Assembly (NCBI GenBank): GCA_034522075.1
Contig: JAXHLO010000019.1
Coordinates: 1-64,000 of the forward strand
Length of the DNA stretch: 64,000 nt
Origin: UBA7803 sp034522075
GTDB taxonomy: Bacteria > Pseudomonadota > Gammaproteobacteria > Pseudomonadales > Azotimanducaceae
Direction of reading: 5' to 3'
The notes beneath the pieces are model-generated. The model had not been told where the DNA came from, made no database searches, and worked only from the letters and a program-made list of their open reading frames with translations. How positions within the stretch are numbered: position 1 is the stretch's first letter; every line of letters starts with the position of its first letter. Below, piece by piece: positions 1-8,051 of this stretch. The translations under genes and the position numbers were made by a program.

Positions 1-114
1 AGAGCAGGAGAATACGGAATAACCCATAGATGAACCGGCAGCCCATGAACGGTAACCGTCTTCATCGAGCGACTCTCGAGAGCATCGTCCCGTAGCAAAG
101 GCCCGACCGTCCCA

Positions 115-759
115 TTGAGTATCACTAATTTGGTTCCCAGCAGCGACAGCACAGCCAAGATCACGGGCATCGTGCTCGCAGGTGGCCGCGCCACGCGCAT
201 GTCCGGCACAGACAAGGGATTGATCTCTCTGGCCGGCCGGCCAATGATCGCACACGTGCTCGAGGCGCTTGCGCCGCAGGTGGAAGGTATTCTGATCAGC
301 GCCAATCGTAATCAGGACCGCTATGCAGCTTTCGGTTATCCGGTGGTGGCCGACGATGACCCACGATTTCTGGGGCCATTGGCGGGGCTCGTCAGCGGCT
401 TGCGAATCTGCCGGACGTCTCTGGTGCTCACAGTTCCCTGCGATTCGCCGCTGGTGACACCGATTCTCGCGGAACGCCTGCGGGAGGCACTGGAAAACGA
501 GGGGACGGAGGTCGCTGTGGCCTTCGATGGAAATTCGCTGCAACCGGTGTTCATGTTGTTGCAAAGGCGACTGTTGCGCAGTCTCGAGACGTTTCTCGAC
601 AGTGGCGGCCGCAAAATCGGCGATTGGCTCGGCCAGCACCGTGTTGCAAAGGCAGACCTGACCGATTGCAGTGAGACTTTCATCAACGTGAATGACCCCG
701 CGGATCACGAGGCACTGGAGGCACGATTGCTCGCCGGCGCGGCAACCGTAAGCCGATAG
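115..759 (+). CDS. mobA: MobA, molybdenum cofactor guanylyltransferase
   Basis: Cytoplasmic enzyme that transfers GMP from GTP to molybdopterin to make the bis-MGD form of molybdenum cofactor. The 214-residue protein has the nucleotide-binding signature near its N terminus (IVLAGGRATRMSGTDKG, about residues 19-35). A second motif, VPCDSPLVTP, lies around residue 107, where the family carries its metal-binding Asp. Length fits MobA (about 190-215). The start is a TTG at 115. An in-frame stop at 46-48 and no upstream ATG leave this as the best start, but the ribosome site (AAAGG at 97-101) is far from it, so a slightly later start is possible. moeA follows 17 bases downstream on the same strand, consistent with a cofactor operon. 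The first 114 bases of the window show no recognisable gene. Confidence 0.93.
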   Translation: MSITNLVPSSDSTAKITGIVLAGGRATRMSGTDKGLISLAGRPMIAHVLEALAPQVEGILISANRNQDRYAAFGYPVVADDDPRFLGPLAGLVSGLRICRTSLVLTVPCDSPLVTPILAERLREALENEGTEVAVAFDGNSLQPVFMLLQRRLLRSLETFLDSGGRKIGDWLGQHRVAKADLTDCSETFINVNDPADHEALEARLLAGAATVSR

Positions 760-776
760 CTCAACGGGAGCTCAAC

Positions 777-2033
777 ATGCATAGTCACATCCCGGACTGC
801 GACGACTCTGACGGCCACGACAGAACGATCGAGAAGGCGCTGGAGCACATGCTCGCGAACGTTGAAGCGGTAGCGGGTTTCGACACAGTCACTACTTGGG
901 ATGCACTGGACCGCGTTCTGTACCAACCAGTCACATCCCCGCTGAATCTGCCGCCCCACACCAACTCTGCCATGGACGGTTACGCCCTGGATGGCAGTCA
1001 ACTGCCCGAGTTCGGCGACCAGGCTTTCCGGGTAATTGGTTCAGCGCTGGCGGGCAAACCCTTCTGCGGAGCCGTCGGCTCAGGCGAATGCGTGCGGATC
1101 ATGACCGGGGCCGTGATTCCCGCCGGCACCGACACCGTCATAATGCAGGAGCAGGTGCGGCGCGAGGACGATCGCGCGATCATCGGTATCGGCCACCGAC
1201 GAGGCCAGAATGTCCGGCCGGCCGGCGAAGATCTTTCTGCAGGCGATACGGCACTACCGGCCGGCCTGCTTTTGCGGCCGTCTCACCTGGGCCTGATCGC
1301 CTCGCTGGGCATCACGGAATTGTGTGTCAGGCGCCGGCCGGAAGTTGCTTTTTTCTCCACCGGCGACGAATTGCTTTCAGTCGGCCAACAGCTCAGCGAG
1401 GGACAGATCTACGACAGCAATCGCTACGCTCTTTATGCCATGTTGAAGCGGCTGAATCTGGAAACCCTCGATCTCGGTGTAGTGCGCGATAGTCGTGACG
1501 AACTCGAGCATGCCTTTCGAACAGCATCCGTCAGCGGCGATGCGATCATCACCACGGGTGGCGTCTCCGTCGGCGAGGCGGACTACGTCTCGGAGACACT
1601 GGCTGAACTCGGTGCCGTGGATTTTTCAACCGTTGCTATCAAGCCGGGCCGGCCGGTCGTCTTCGGGCGCGTCGGTGCTGCTCCATTTTTCGGATTGCCC
1701 GGCAATCCGGTGTCTACTATGGTCGCGTTCTACCAGCTCGTCCGGCCCGTGTTGTACCGGCTCATGGGCCGTCTCGATGCTGAGGTCCCGGTGTTGATTC
1801 CCGCGATCTCCGACTCTCGTATCAACAAGAAGCCTGGACGCCGGGAATATCAGCGCGGCATTCTGAGCCGCGATGCCGATGGCCATTATCGGGTTTCTAT
1901 TACCGGCAAGCAGGGCTCAGGCCTGCTGCGTTCCATGGCAGTCGCCAACTGCTTCATTGTGCTGTCTGCTGAAACCGGATCCCTGGAGCCCGGTGCCCGG
2001 GTCGAAGTGCAGCCCTTCTCCTCAATTGTCTGA
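777..2033 (+). CDS. moeA: MoeA, molybdopterin molybdenumtransferase
   Basis: Inserts molybdate into adenylylated molybdopterin, the step before nucleotide attachment by MobA. The 418-residue protein shows the expected MoeA architecture. An N-terminal PPHTNSAMDGYAL motif sits near residues 60-72. The MPT-binding domain has GGVSVGEADYV near 261-271 and GLPGNPVSTM near 309. A beta-barrel C-terminal domain closes the protein. Length is normal for bacterial MoeA (about 400-420). It lies 17 bases after mobA in the same direction and is probably cotranscribed with it. The molybdoenzymes it serves are not in this window. Confidence 0.95.
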   Translation: MHSHIPDCDDSDGHDRTIEKALEHMLANVEAVAGFDTVTTWDALDRVLYQPVTSPLNLPPHTNSAMDGYALDGSQLPEFGDQAFRVIGSALAGKPFCGAVGSGECVRIMTGAVIPAGTDTVIMQEQVRREDDRAIIGIGHRRGQNVRPAGEDLSAGDTALPAGLLLRPSHLGLIASLGITELCVRRRPEVAFFSTGDELLSVGQQLSEGQIYDSNRYALYAMLKRLNLETLDLGVVRDSRDELEHAFRTASVSGDAIITTGGVSVGEADYVSETLAELGAVDFSTVAIKPGRPVVFGRVGAAPFFGLPGNPVSTMVAFYQLVRPVLYRLMGRLDAEVPVLIPAISDSRINKKPGRREYQRGILSRDADGHYRVSITGKQGSGLLRSMAVANCFIVLSAETGSLEPGARVEVQPFSSIV

Positions 2034-2073
2034 GCCGGCCTGAGAGATCCAATTGATGTCTTTGGTGACTCCG

Positions 2074-2742
2074 TTAACCACCGTCGGGCGCATTGCGCTG
2101 CGACGGATCGCGATTGAAAACCTTGATCTGACTGTGAGGGTCAACTCGATCGCGCTGCAATCGGGCCGCCTCCGACCACCATGCCAACTGCCTGAAGGTT
2201 CTGCCCATATAGTCCGCCCAGGCATCCGCATCCACCCCCGCCTGTATTGCCCCATCTTCGCTGAACACCTCGTGCGCTCTGGGCACGTGAATCATCGCCG
2301 ATACGGGCAGGCAACCGAGCTCTGAAAGGAAAGTCCGCATGGCAACGGCGGCCCTGGCGCCGCCCCACTGGCCAGCGGAGTAAGTCACGATCGCGCTCGG
2401 CTTGTAAGAGAAGAGCGAACTGCCGAAATGATTGAGTAGATGGGCAAGAGCCGGGCTCATGGAGTGGTTGTATTCCGGACTCACCATGACGCAGCCATCG
2501 GCGCCGTCGATCTTTTCAGCCAGCGTGTCCAGATCCTCCGGCACCTTGCTCTTCGAATAGGCGAAATGGGGTTTGAACACCGCTCCAAGCTCAAGATCCA
2601 GCGGATCGATCAATTCCACCGCATTCTGCTCATCGGCGTCGCGCAGATGGGAGCGGCAGGCTCGCGCAACTCTCAAGCCCAGCCGCGGCGGCTTCGGCGG
2701 AGTGCTGTCGCGAACCGTTCCGAGAAAGATCAGAAATTTCAT
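2074..2742 (-). CDS. NADPH-dependent FMN reductase family protein
   Basis: Flavodoxin-fold reductase that binds FMN and uses NAD(P)H; family members reduce quinones, azo dyes or metal ions. The N terminus (MKFLIFLGTVRDSTP) is the first strand and phosphate-binding loop. SPEYNHSMSPALAHLLNHF around residues 88-106 is the characteristic family motif. The C-terminal part, after about residue 170, is unremarkable. Start is an ATG at 2742. It is the last gene of a minus-strand run headed by the arsenic operon, 88 bases after the amidotransferase gene. A redox role under arsenic stress, as for ArsH-like reductases, is therefore an inference from position only. The exact substrate cannot be read from the sequence. 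Confidence 0.82.
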   Translation of the reverse strand: MKFLIFLGTVRDSTPPKPPRLGLRVARACRSHLRDADEQNAVELIDPLDLELGAVFKPHFAYSKSKVPEDLDTLAEKIDGADGCVMVSPEYNHSMSPALAHLLNHFGSSLFSYKPSAIVTYSAGQWGGARAAVAMRTFLSELGCLPVSAMIHVPRAHEVFSEDGAIQAGVDADAWADYMGRTFRQLAWWSEAARLQRDRVDPHSQIKVFNRDPSQRNAPDGG

Positions 2743-2830
2743 GGTGATTGCATCCGGTTAATTCGGTGAGCTGGCCTGTCATCGGACCATCGACCGCACA
2801 CGGTAACAACGGTGTACGGAGTGAACTGGG

Positions 2831-3655
2831 TCACGTGCTGTGCTCCGCAGACCGCCGGGCCTGAATCCGGCCCTGGGCAATGGCGAGTACTTCGCCTTCC
2901 TCCACCGGCTGCCATGCTTCGTCCGTCAATGGAACGCTTGTGACAAGCACAATCTGCTGATCGGCAGCATCCACGGTCAATCCCTCAGTGACGAAGCCTT
3001 GTGTGCCACGATGACACCAGCGCTCGAGGGTCACCAGTCCGGGCGGCGCCACGCTGGCTGAGTCGGGATGAAATCGCCGGTGTCCATGGGCGAACAGTAC
3101 GTCGCCATCCGAGTAGAGGAAGTTGGCTGGCCCCAAGGCTCTGACCATTCCGGCAAACTCGCTGACCACATTCAGCCGGCTTTCGAGCGTCGGCACCGCC
3201 CGCTCCGGCTGCCACAGCGGAGCCAGCCTGCCCAGCAAGGCGCAGAATGCGAGCTCCGAATCCGTCTCGCCGACCGGACGGAAACGACCGGGCTGCAGTT
3301 CCGCAGAGCGGAAGATACCGGGCAGATTACCGTTGTGCGCGAAGGCGTGCATGCGCCCGCCAAGTTCGCGCAGGAACGGCTGCGTGTTGGCGTACGCGAC
3401 GTTGCCTATGGTGGCCCGGCGGATGTGTGCGAGCACAAGAGGGCTGCGCAGGGAGTGTCGGGCCAGGAATGGAATCCAGTCGCTGTTTGCTGCCGGCTCA
3501 GCCGCCTTGATCAGACGCACATCCCGGTCTTCGTAGTAAGCAATTCCCCAGCCACTATCATGGGGCCCGGACAAACCACCTCGCTTCGCGAACGCTGGAA
3601 GCGAGACGTTGACTGTCGCCCCCAGATTACTCGACACGCCGAGGAGTTCACACAT
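2831..3655 (-). CDS. Class II glutamine amidotransferase (YafJ-like)
   Basis: Stand-alone Ntn-hydrolase amidotransferase domain of 274 residues. The nucleophile is Cys2 (MCELLGVSS), exposed after removal of Met1. LAHIRRATIG near residue 95 and the AHNGNL motif near residue 129 complete the glutaminase signature seen in PurF and GlmS N-terminal domains. No synthetase or phosphosugar domain follows, as in YafJ and EgtC proteins. There are no ergothioneine genes nearby, so EgtC is unlikely. The gene starts only 3 bases after the universal stress protein stop and belongs to the same minus-strand operon. The ammonia acceptor or alternative hydrolytic substrate is unknown. Confidence 0.85.
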   Translation of the reverse strand: MCELLGVSSNLGATVNVSLPAFAKRGGLSGPHDSGWGIAYYEDRDVRLIKAAEPAANSDWIPFLARHSLRSPLVLAHIRRATIGNVAYANTQPFLRELGGRMHAFAHNGNLPGIFRSAELQPGRFRPVGETDSELAFCALLGRLAPLWQPERAVPTLESRLNVVSEFAGMVRALGPANFLYSDGDVLFAHGHRRFHPDSASVAPPGLVTLERWCHRGTQGFVTEGLTVDAADQQIVLVTSVPLTDEAWQPVEEGEVLAIAQGRIQARRSAEHST

Positions 3656-3658
3656 CCA

Positions 3659-4513
3659 TCAGTCTACCTGAACGGGCACCATCAATACCGGCCGTCGCGC
3701 CGACTCACAGACTTCGAGAGCCGTGCTGCCGATGAGTGCCCCCGGCACCCAGCCGTGCCCATGCTTGCCCAAAACGACGAGCGTATAGCCCTGCTGACTG
3801 ATTCGAGAAACCACCTCTCTGGGTCGCCCCTCTTCGATGCGTACCTTGCCAGGGGCGCCGGCCTGCTCGATGCGGCGAACGATGTCCTGAAGCCTTTGTT
3901 CGGCTTCCGCGTCATCGAGGTGCTGGCCCGGCGATTGGCCCGGCTCCCTTACGTAGAGGCAGTCGATCTGACCCGAACTGGCGGCCAGCACCAACGCTGC
4001 TTGCTCGGCGGACGACGATTGCGCAGACAAGTCCGTGGCCAGCAGAACCCGATCCAGCGCACGAGCACAGACCGCCGCACAGCTGTCCGGCGATCCGGAC
4101 TCGTCAGGCTCGAGGCGCTGGAGCAGCACCGGCAATTCAGCCTGCGTGATCACGCTGCGGGCAACGCTGCCAAGGAAAACCTTGCGCAGGAAATTATGGC
4201 TCCGGGACCCGACCACCAGCAGATCGGCTGCGCGATCGGCGGCTGCCTGCAGCAGCGCTTGCACGACGCTGCCGCTGTCCTCTACCGCCACTTCCACATC
4301 GAGCCCGCTGGCCCGCAACGGCTCGGCGCAGGTCTCCAGCCAATCCCGGTATTCCTGCTCGTGACCGTAACCGGCCCCCTGCCCATAGCCGACAGTCACC
4401 ACATGGACAAGAACGACGTGATCAATCCCCCACTTCGCCAGATCGGGAAGGCAGGAGAGCAATGCAGCCTGCGCGGGAGACAGATCGATACCGACTATGG
4501 CGGTCTTGAACAT
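3659..4513 (-). CDS. Tandem-domain universal stress protein
   Basis: Two consecutive UspA domains in one 284-residue chain. I place the start at the ATG 4513 (MFKTAIVGIDLS), which begins the first Usp domain; a longer reading would only add a non-homologous tail overlapping the upstream gene. The C-terminal domain keeps the ATP-binding pattern G-x2-G-x9-G-S (GKHGHGWVPGALIGS). The N-terminal copy reads GSRSHNFLRKVFLGS, where the second glycine is serine, so nucleotide binding may be confined to the C-terminal half. It sits 10 bases after the ArsC-VOC fusion gene and 3 bases before the amidotransferase, suggesting cotranscription under ArsR. Usp proteins support stress survival; no specific partner can be named. 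Confidence 0.88.
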   Translation of the reverse strand: MFKTAIVGIDLSPAQAALLSCLPDLAKWGIDHVVLVHVVTVGYGQGAGYGHEQEYRDWLETCAEPLRASGLDVEVAVEDSGSVVQALLQAAADRAADLLVVGSRSHNFLRKVFLGSVARSVITQAELPVLLQRLEPDESGSPDSCAAVCARALDRVLLATDLSAQSSSAEQAALVLAASSGQIDCLYVREPGQSPGQHLDDAEAEQRLQDIVRRIEQAGAPGKVRIEEGRPREVVSRISQQGYTLVVLGKHGHGWVPGALIGSTALEVCESARRPVLMVPVQVD

Positions 4514-4523
4514 AGCGTGGTCC

Positions 4524-5396
4524 TCAATTGTCCGGGTTCGTACCGGGCACCAGATAAACGGGGGCCTCGTCCGCCGGTTTGGCGGCAAGCTCTGCATCAG
4601 TGAGCCGCGCGTATACCTCGACCAGGTTGCCGTCCGGGTCCTCGAGCCAGAGTTCGTGCAGCGGCGTGCCTTTCCAGGTGGTGCGCGGCGGCTTGGTAAC
4701 GGTGGCGCCGACAGCCACGGCTCGATGATAGGCGTCCACTACTGCCGCTTTGTCACCGACACCAATGCCGAGATGGTAGAGCGTGTCGTGGTGCAGTGTC
4801 TTACCGTCAGACACCAGCAGTACGAAGTTCAACTTGAGATCGGCCCGGATGAAGGTCGCGTAGCGGTGTGTCCACTCTCTAGGCCAGGTGTCGAGCAGCC
4901 AGGCATAGAATCGGGCGCTTTCCGGCAGATGGGTTACCCGAACACTGGCGTGAAACTCTTCGGATGGTGGGCCCGCCGGAACGTCGAGCAGCCGGCCTAG
5001 AATAGCGATCCGAGCTTGAAGTTGATCGCGGGCAGCGGCAAAGCGCACTGACGACGTCTGGTCCGGGACATCACCTGCGCTCGATTCCGGATCGATGATC
5101 GGCCAGTGCAGGCGCCGGACCTGGCCCGGCAGCACCGGGCAGACCTCCTCTGCACAAAGCGTGATCGCCAGATCTACTCGGGAAACGTCGATCTGCTCCA
5201 CAGACTTCGATCGCTGATCAGAGATATCGATGCCAATCTCGGCCATTGCGTCGATGGCGTAGGGGTTTACCGTGGATGGTTGCGTCCCGGCGCTGAGAAT
5301 TTCGGCCTGATCGCCGAGCAGGCGGCGGGCGAGACCTTCCGCCATCTGGCTGCGTGCGGAATTACCGACGCAGAGAAACAGAATCGTCTGCATCAT
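4524..5396 (-). CDS. ArsC-type arsenate reductase fused to a VOC (glyoxalase/ArsI-like) domain
   Basis: 290-residue fusion. Residues 1-138 are a low-molecular-weight phosphatase-type arsenate reductase, with CX5R loop CVGNSAR (Cys9) and two further cysteines (Cys81 and Cys86 in LAITLCAEEVCPVLPG), as in thioredoxin-coupled ArsC. Residues about 146-268 are a VOC domain with a plausible metal triad His149, His208 and Glu260, laid out like the ArsI C-As lyase. The region where ArsI has its vicinal cysteine pair reads VTKPPRTTW and has no cysteine, so organoarsenical cleavage is doubtful. The gene overlaps acr3 by 4 bases (start and stop share ATGA). Together they would reduce arsenate and export arsenite. 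Confidence 0.9.
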   Translation of the reverse strand: MMQTILFLCVGNSARSQMAEGLARRLLGDQAEILSAGTQPSTVNPYAIDAMAEIGIDISDQRSKSVEQIDVSRVDLAITLCAEEVCPVLPGQVRRLHWPIIDPESSAGDVPDQTSSVRFAAARDQLQARIAILGRLLDVPAGPPSEEFHASVRVTHLPESARFYAWLLDTWPREWTHRYATFIRADLKLNFVLLVSDGKTLHHDTLYHLGIGVGDKAAVVDAYHRAVAVGATVTKPPRTTWKGTPLHELWLEDPDGNLVEVYARLTDAELAAKPADEAPVYLVPGTNPDN

Positions 5397-6502
5397 GCGT
5401 CTCCACCGGGTGCGGCCTCGCGTGAGCGCGTGTTCGAGCGCTCGCCCGTTGCCACAGCAGACTCAGCCCGCTCATCGAACTGTCGCCGCGAGCCGTTGGC
5501 CAGCGCCACCAGAGACAACATAACGGGCACCTCCACCAGTACACCTACCACGGTGACCAGGGCCGCGCCGGAATTCAGGCCGAACAGACCGATGGCAACC
5601 GCAACGGCGAGCTCGAAAAAATTCGAGGTGCCGATCAGGGCGCAAGGCGCCGCCACGTTGTGAGGCACTCGCCACAGCCACGCAGCCGCATAGGCGAGCA
5701 GAAAGATGCCGTAGGACTGAATCAGCAATGGCACGGCAATCAGGGCGATGAGCAGCGGGCGATCGACGATGACGTGTCCCTGAAAGCCGAACAACAGAAC
5801 CACCGTGGCGAGCAACCCGAGAATGGAGAACGGCTTCACCGTCGCTGTGAACCGGGCAACCTGAGCTTCGCCAGGGGCACCGCCGCCGGCGCGCCGCTGC
5901 AGGGCGAGCCGGGTGACAGCGCCAGCCACGAGCGGAATGACGACATACAGCCCGACAGACAGCAACAGCGTCTCCCAGGGTACTTCGATGTCGGTGACCC
6001 CCAGCAACAGGGCCACGATGGGCGCGAACGCAAAGATCATGATGACGTCATTCAACGATACCTGCACCAGCGTATAGTTGGCGTCACCCCGAGTGAGCTG
6101 CGACCAGACAAACACCATGGCCGTGCATGGCGCCGCGCCCAGCAGAATCAATCCAGCGATGTACTGTCCGGCATCTGCCGGGTCTATCAGGTCGACGAAC
6201 ACGTACTCGAAGAAAAGCACGCCCAGCGCGGCCATGGTGAACGGTTTGATCAACCAGTTCACGGCAACCGTGATCACCAGCCCCTTTGGGCGGCGATGCA
6301 CATAGCGCAGGCTGCCGAAATCCACCGCCACCATCATCGGGTAGACCATGGCCCAGATGAGCACCGCCACTACCAGGTTTACCGACGCATACTCCCAGCC
6401 AGCCACCAACTGGAACAGATCCGGCAACACGTTGCCCAGTACGATGCCGGCGACGATACACAGAGCGACCCACAGGGACAGGAACCGATCAAATACAGAC
6501 AC
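5393..6502 (-). CDS. acr3: Acr3-family arsenite efflux permease
   Basis: Inner-membrane arsenite/proton antiporter of the BART superfamily, 369 residues with about ten hydrophobic segments. The conserved cysteine needed for As(III) transport is present in the motif GAAPCTAMVFVWS around residues 131-143, which also identifies Acr3 rather than ArsB. The start is GTG at 6502. The C-terminal 25 residues are hydrophilic and cytoplasmic. The stop overlaps the start of the ArsC-VOC gene and the ArsR gene ends 21 bases upstream, giving a compact arsR-acr3-arsC operon. It would export the arsenite produced by the downstream reductase. Confidence 0.95.
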   Translation of the reverse strand: MSVFDRFLSLWVALCIVAGIVLGNVLPDLFQLVAGWEYASVNLVVAVLIWAMVYPMMVAVDFGSLRYVHRRPKGLVITVAVNWLIKPFTMAALGVLFFEYVFVDLIDPADAGQYIAGLILLGAAPCTAMVFVWSQLTRGDANYTLVQVSLNDVIMIFAFAPIVALLLGVTDIEVPWETLLLSVGLYVVIPLVAGAVTRLALQRRAGGGAPGEAQVARFTATVKPFSILGLLATVVLLFGFQGHVIVDRPLLIALIAVPLLIQSYGIFLLAYAAAWLWRVPHNVAAPCALIGTSNFFELAVAVAIGLFGLNSGAALVTVVGVLVEVPVMLSLVALANGSRRQFDERAESAVATGERSNTRSREAAPGGDA

Positions 6503-6523
6503 GCGGGGAAATCCTCCGATAGT

Positions 6524-6925
6524 TCAAGCTGTTGCCGTTTCGTCGGCACCGCCGAAGTCGAGCATCCGGCTCAGCAGATCAGCCAGCGGCCGCAGGCGAT
6601 CGGGATTAAGCGAGTAGCACACTCTGGGGCGCTCGATCTCGCCTGTGACGATGCCGGCTGCCTTGAGAATTCGCAGATGCTCCGAGACGGTGGATTGGGC
6701 GAGACCAACCTCGTCGACGATGTCGCAGCCGATACACGATTGTTTTTCCAACAGCAGTGCGACGATGTGAATGCGGGCTGGATGGCCGAGCGCCTTGGCG
6801 AGAGCCGCCACTTCATCCTCATACCCTGACCGGGTCGAGCAGAGAGGAGACGAACGCCGTCCATTTCCTGAGCGCATGATCCTATGTCTATCCATAGTTA
6901 ATCGATCCATAGTTAATCGATCCAT
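6524..6925 (-). CDS. arsR: ArsR/SmtB-family arsenic-responsive repressor
   Basis: Winged-helix metalloregulator expected to repress its own operon until As(III) binds. The helix-turn-helix is around AQSTVSEHLRILKAAG (residues 76-91). The cysteine pair in KQSCIGCDIV (about residues 62-71) lies just before the recognition helix and is the likely As(III) site. Two starts are possible. The ATG at 6925 encodes a repetitive MDRLTMDRLT leader because it lies inside a tandem DNA repeat. The ATG at 6877 leaves that repeat outside the gene and still keeps the whole domain. I consider the later start more natural for a family of about 110-120 residues, but give the longer frame. Confidence 0.9.
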   Translation of the reverse strand: MDRLTMDRLTMDRHRIMRSGNGRRSSPLCSTRSGYEDEVAALAKALGHPARIHIVALLLEKQSCIGCDIVDEVGLAQSTVSEHLRILKAAGIVTGEIERPRVCYSLNPDRLRPLADLLSRMLDFGGADETATA

Positions 6926-6955
6926 AGTTAATCGTCCATAGTTAATCGACGATTA
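6891..6955. promoter_or_regulatory. Four tandem 15-bp repeats and a palindrome at the ars operon head
   Basis: The 15-bp unit TCCATAGTTAATCGA occurs at 6891-6905, 6906-6920, 6921-6934 (one base short) and 6935-6949. The last copy runs into a perfect 13-bp palindrome, TAATCG-A-CGATTA, at 6943-6955. AT-rich dyads of this kind are typical ArsR operators, so the palindrome is the best operator candidate, with the repeats as extra half-sites or a slippage expansion. The repeats overlap the longer possible start of arsR. Confidence 0.6.
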
Positions 6956-7048
6956 GCGATAGTCTAGAAGCTGCCGCTGCTCTTTGCAATGAGCAGCTTG
7001 CAGGCATCCGCGGAATCGATGGCAGCGTGTCAGGGCGTTAAACACTCG

Positions 7049-7080
7049 GCGCCGCCTGAAGCCCTTGCTTCGGGCGGCGC
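7049..7080 (+). repeat. Strong GC hairpin upstream of the hydrolase gene
   Basis: A 14-bp stem with one G:U-type mismatch: GCGCCGCCTGAAGC at 7049-7062 pairs with GCTTCGGGCGGCGC at 7067-7080 around a CCTT loop. No T-run follows, so it is not a classical terminator for either strand. It ends 48 bases before the hydrolase start and just upstream of a TATACT box (about 7092-7097). It could insulate the divergent ars operon or mark a 5' leader. Confidence 0.5.
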
Positions 7081-7128
7081 TCCCGGTCAGGTATACTGCG
7101 CGCCTCCCAGCAAGCCGACAGACCATTC

Positions 7129-7995
7129 ATGGAAGGCCCAACCTCCCACATCTATTTCTCCCAGCGGCTGCGTCTGCACTACGTCGACTGGGGCAACGAA
7201 GACGCACCGCCCATGATCCTCATTCATGGCGGCCGCGATCACTGCCGCAACTGGGATTGGGTGGCGGAAGCCCTGCGCGATGACTATCACATCATCGCGC
7301 CCGATCTACGCGGCCATGGCGATTCCCAATGGATGATCGGCGGCAGCTACAACCAGATCGACTATGTCTACGACATCGCCCAATTGTTGCGCCAGGCGGA
7401 CATGGACCCGGTGACCATCATCGCCCATTCGCTGGGCGGCTCCATTGCTCAACTATACGCAGGGTTGTTCCCAGAGACGGTCAGCAAGCTGGTATCCATC
7501 GAGGGTCTGGGGCCGCCGCCGGATCTCATCAAGCAGCGCATCGAACAACCCGTCGCTGATCGTCTGCACCTGTGGATCAACGATCTGCGCAAACTGTCCG
7601 GCCGTATGCCGCGGCGCTACGCGTCACTGGAAGAGGCCTACGAGCGTATGCAGACCGAAAACCCCCACCTCTCGGAAGCTCAGGCCAGGCATCTGACCAT
7701 TCACGGCAGCAATCAGAACGAAGATGGCACGTTCAGCTGGAAGTTCGACAACTACGTGCGAGCCTTTCCACCCACCGGCCTGGACTTTCAGCAGCAGTAT
7801 GAGCTCTGGGGACAGATCACCTGCCCCACCCTGCTGGTGCGCGGCACCGAATCCTGGGCGTCCGATCCGAGCAAGGACGGCCGCGCCGAGCACTTTCGCA
7901 ATGCCCGGGTGGCAAACGTCAGCGGCGCCGGTCACTGGGTGCATCATGACCAGCTCGATGAGTTCCTGCGTCTGACGCGGGAGTTTCTGGCCTGA
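7129..7995 (+). CDS. Alpha/beta hydrolase
   Basis: Cytoplasmic serine hydrolase of 288 residues with no signal peptide. The oxyanion region is ILIHGGRDHCRNWD (about residues 26-39). The nucleophile elbow is AHSLGGS (about 99-105), and the catalytic His lies in GAGHWVHHD near the C terminus (about 268-276). The fold matches epoxide hydrolase/haloalkane dehalogenase-like and lipase-like members, and the substrate cannot be read. The ATG at 7129 follows a possible promoter box. The stop overlaps a strong ribosome site (AAGGAGG at 7995-8001) that serves the next reading frame, so the gene is probably cotranscribed with the fusion gene downstream. Confidence 0.85.
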   Translation: MEGPTSHIYFSQRLRLHYVDWGNEDAPPMILIHGGRDHCRNWDWVAEALRDDYHIIAPDLRGHGDSQWMIGGSYNQIDYVYDIAQLLRQADMDPVTIIAHSLGGSIAQLYAGLFPETVSKLVSIEGLGPPPDLIKQRIEQPVADRLHLWINDLRKLSGRMPRRYASLEEAYERMQTENPHLSEAQARHLTIHGSNQNEDGTFSWKFDNYVRAFPPTGLDFQQQYELWGQITCPTLLVRGTESWASDPSKDGRAEHFRNARVANVSGAGHWVHHDQLDEFLRLTREFLA

Positions 7996-8009
7996 AGGAG
8001 GCGCCGCGC

Positions 8010-8051
8010 ATGCTGGCTGCCCCGTCCACTGCCCCGTCCACAACGCCGTGA
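8010..8051 (+). CDS. Putative 13-codon leader peptide coupled to the next gene
   Basis: An ATG at 8010 sits 8 bases after AAGGAGG (7995-8001), the strongest Shine-Dalgarno sequence in the area. It encodes a 13-residue Ala/Pro/Ser/Thr peptide (MLAAPSTAPSTTP) whose TGA at 8049-8051 overlaps the GTG start of the following gene at 8048. The next gene has no good ribosome site of its own. This arrangement suggests translational coupling. The alternative is a small indel that disconnected an original start. Confidence 0.45.
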   Translation: MLAAPSTAPSTTP

